Source of the DNA: Planctomycetota bacterium
Lineage (GTDB): Bacteria > Planctomycetota > MHYJ01 > JACPRB01
Length of the DNA stretch: 7,204 nt
Direction of reading: 5' to 3'
Assembly (NCBI GenBank): GCA_016200125.1
Contig: JACQFK010000657.1
Coordinates: 1-7,204, forward strand
Part shown: one piece after another, positions 6,379 through 7,204 of the stretch
Position numbering within the stretch: position 1 is the stretch's first letter
Layout: each line of letters opens with the position of its first letter
The notes under the pieces: generated by a model
The model's database searches: none
Told to the model about the DNA's origin: nothing
What the model saw: the letters and a program-made list of their open reading frames with translations, nothing else
Translations under genes and position numbers: made by a program

Positions 6379-6654
6379 TCAGCGCCGGCGGAGGGACCAG
6401 GCCTTCCAGAGGCTCACCCGGCTTGTTCCGCTGCACTCCGTGCAATGATTCCAGTCGATCGAGCTCCGGATGCAGCGGCTGTACTCGATGCTGCCGTCTC
6501 CCCTGTCGACCCGCGTCACCGGGCGCACCCTCGTGCTCCAGTCCCGCTCGCACTCGGGGCAGTACTCGACGCGGACCTGAGTGACGATCAGGCCGGCGGC
6601 CAGAATCAGCAGCAGCACTCCGATCATGGCGGGAAGGAAGCTTCGGCGATCCAC
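6379..6654 (-). CDS. Small single-pass membrane protein with Cys pairs
   Basis: A 91-residue protein of no family I recognise. A strong hydrophobic segment (residues 8-27, LPAMIGVLLLILAAGLIV) follows a short basic N-terminus (MDRRSF), so it is probably membrane-anchored with the rest outside the cytoplasm. The soluble part has CPEC (Cys32, Cys35), Cys61, and HCTEC (His70, Cys71, Cys74), an arrangement able to bind zinc or form disulfides. The GTG start at 6654 immediately follows the TAG stop of the upstream SGNH gene, with GGAGG 11 nt before it. An ATG at residue 10 is an alternative but would cut into the hydrophobic segment. It is likely translated by coupling with the SGNH gene. Its 3' end is 4 nt from the convergent regulator. 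Confidence 0.65.
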   Translation of the reverse strand: MDRRSFLPAMIGVLLLILAAGLIVTQVRVEYCPECERDWSTRVRPVTRVDRGDGSIEYSRCIRSSIDWNHCTECSGTSRVSLWKAWSLRRR

Positions 6655-7204
6655 CTACTTTGCCGCCTCCACGGCGCGGTGGGCGATCCCCTGCAGGACC
6701 TCCGCGTCCTCCGGCTTCAGGTCCTTGGGGACGAATGCATTGCCGACGGCGCTCTCCTTGAAAAGCACCTCGTACCACACGCAGGCCCCCAGGTACTCGC
6801 CGGCGGCGTTCGCGTGGTGGCCGTCCATCCCGAGCACGTCCTTGCCGTCCTTCGACTTCGACCAGCGCCAGCCCACGTGAAGGGAATGGGTCTGGTCCGG
6901 CAGTGCGGGCGCGACGGCGGACTTGGGGTCGAACTTGGAATCCGGCTTGTAGCCCCACTTCGGATCGGTGTCGGCGAGGTGGAAGGCGTCGCCGACGGGA
7001 AGCCTCCGGAGGCCCAACTCCTTCGCGATCGCGAGATACGCATTGTTCAGGCCCGCATACATCGCCTCCTGGGTCGAGGGCTCGACCTTCGGCGTCTTCG
7101 GGACGAAGCGGGGATCGTCGCAGCGATAGGCCCAGGTCTCGTGGAGCAGCAGCTCCGCCTTGGGGGCGTGCGCCTTCACGTACTGCTGGAGCTGGGCGGC
7201 GAAG
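6655..7204 (-). CDS. SGNH/GDSL hydrolase-like protein (DUF4886-like), partial (N-terminus beyond right edge)
   Basis: The C-terminal 182 residues of a larger protein read leftward; the frame is open to the window edge. The visible part ends an SGNH-type esterase fold. The sequence GMDGHHANAAGEYLGACVWYEVLF holds the block V Asp-x-x-His pair (Asp codon 6823-6825, His codon 6814-6816), which supplies the catalytic His and Asp. Upstream, ELLLHETWAYRCDDPRF and RLPVGDAFHLA match the strand and loop pattern of DUF4886/SGNH proteins common in Planctomycetota and Verrucomicrobiota. The nucleophile-bearing GDS block would lie beyond the edge and cannot be checked. Such proteins usually deacylate carbohydrates or lipids outside the cytoplasm. 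The TAG stop abuts the start of the small membrane protein gene, which implies an operon. Confidence 0.75.
   Translation of the reverse strand, partial: FAAQLQQYVKAHAPKAELLLHETWAYRCDDPRFVPKTPKVEPSTQEAMYAGLNNAYLAIAKELGLRRLPVGDAFHLADTDPKWGYKPDSKFDPKSAVAPALPDQTHSLHVGWRWSKSKDGKDVLGMDGHHANAAGEYLGACVWYEVLFKESAVGNAFVPKDLKPEDAEVLQGIAHRAVEAAK

Overview
The window is high-GC bacterial DNA with nine protein genes, two of them cut by the window edges. No rRNA, tRNA, CRISPR array, insertion sequence or phage gene is visible. The gene mix (an ABC-2 exporter, a transglutaminase-like lipoprotein, a HEAT-repeat lipoprotein ending in a Trp-rich tail, a DUF4886-like SGNH protein) resembles Planctomycetota or another deep-branching, envelope-complex phylum. 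That is a weak guess from gene style; no marker gene is present. It looks mostly like an ordinary chromosomal region, not a defence island or mobile element.

Layout. Positions 1-1417, minus strand: an ABC transporter ATPase followed 3 nt later by its ABC-2 permease, which runs off the left edge. A 66-bp divergent intergenic region follows. Then, on the plus strand: a transglutaminase-like/TPR lipoprotein (1484-2692), an eIF2B-alpha-like protein (2726-3400), a cyclodeaminase/cyclohydrolase-family protein (3443-4024), a HEAT-repeat lipoprotein (4068-5174) and, 4 nt later, a stand-alone NAD(P)H-hydrate epimerase (5179-5817). A T-rich probable terminator and a strikingly AT-rich promoter region with a 20-bp perfect palindrome come next. 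They lead through a 180-nt G-rich leader to a small ArsR-type winged-helix regulator (6069-6374). Convergent to it, on the minus strand, are a small membrane protein with Cys pairs (6379-6654) and a SGNH-hydrolase-like protein (6655 to beyond the right edge), which abut directly.

How the genes fit together. The ATPase and permease form one exporter. The HEAT lipoprotein and the epimerase are probably co-transcribed, and so are the SGNH protein and the small membrane protein. The other plus-strand genes each seem to have their own promoter. The most interesting signals are regulatory. Four genes have a TANNNT-type -10 box only 7-10 nt before the start codon, which suggests leaderless or nearly leaderless mRNAs. 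The ArsR-like gene has a consensus-like promoter immediately followed by a perfect palindrome, which suggests autoregulation. No single undescribed multi-gene system is evident.
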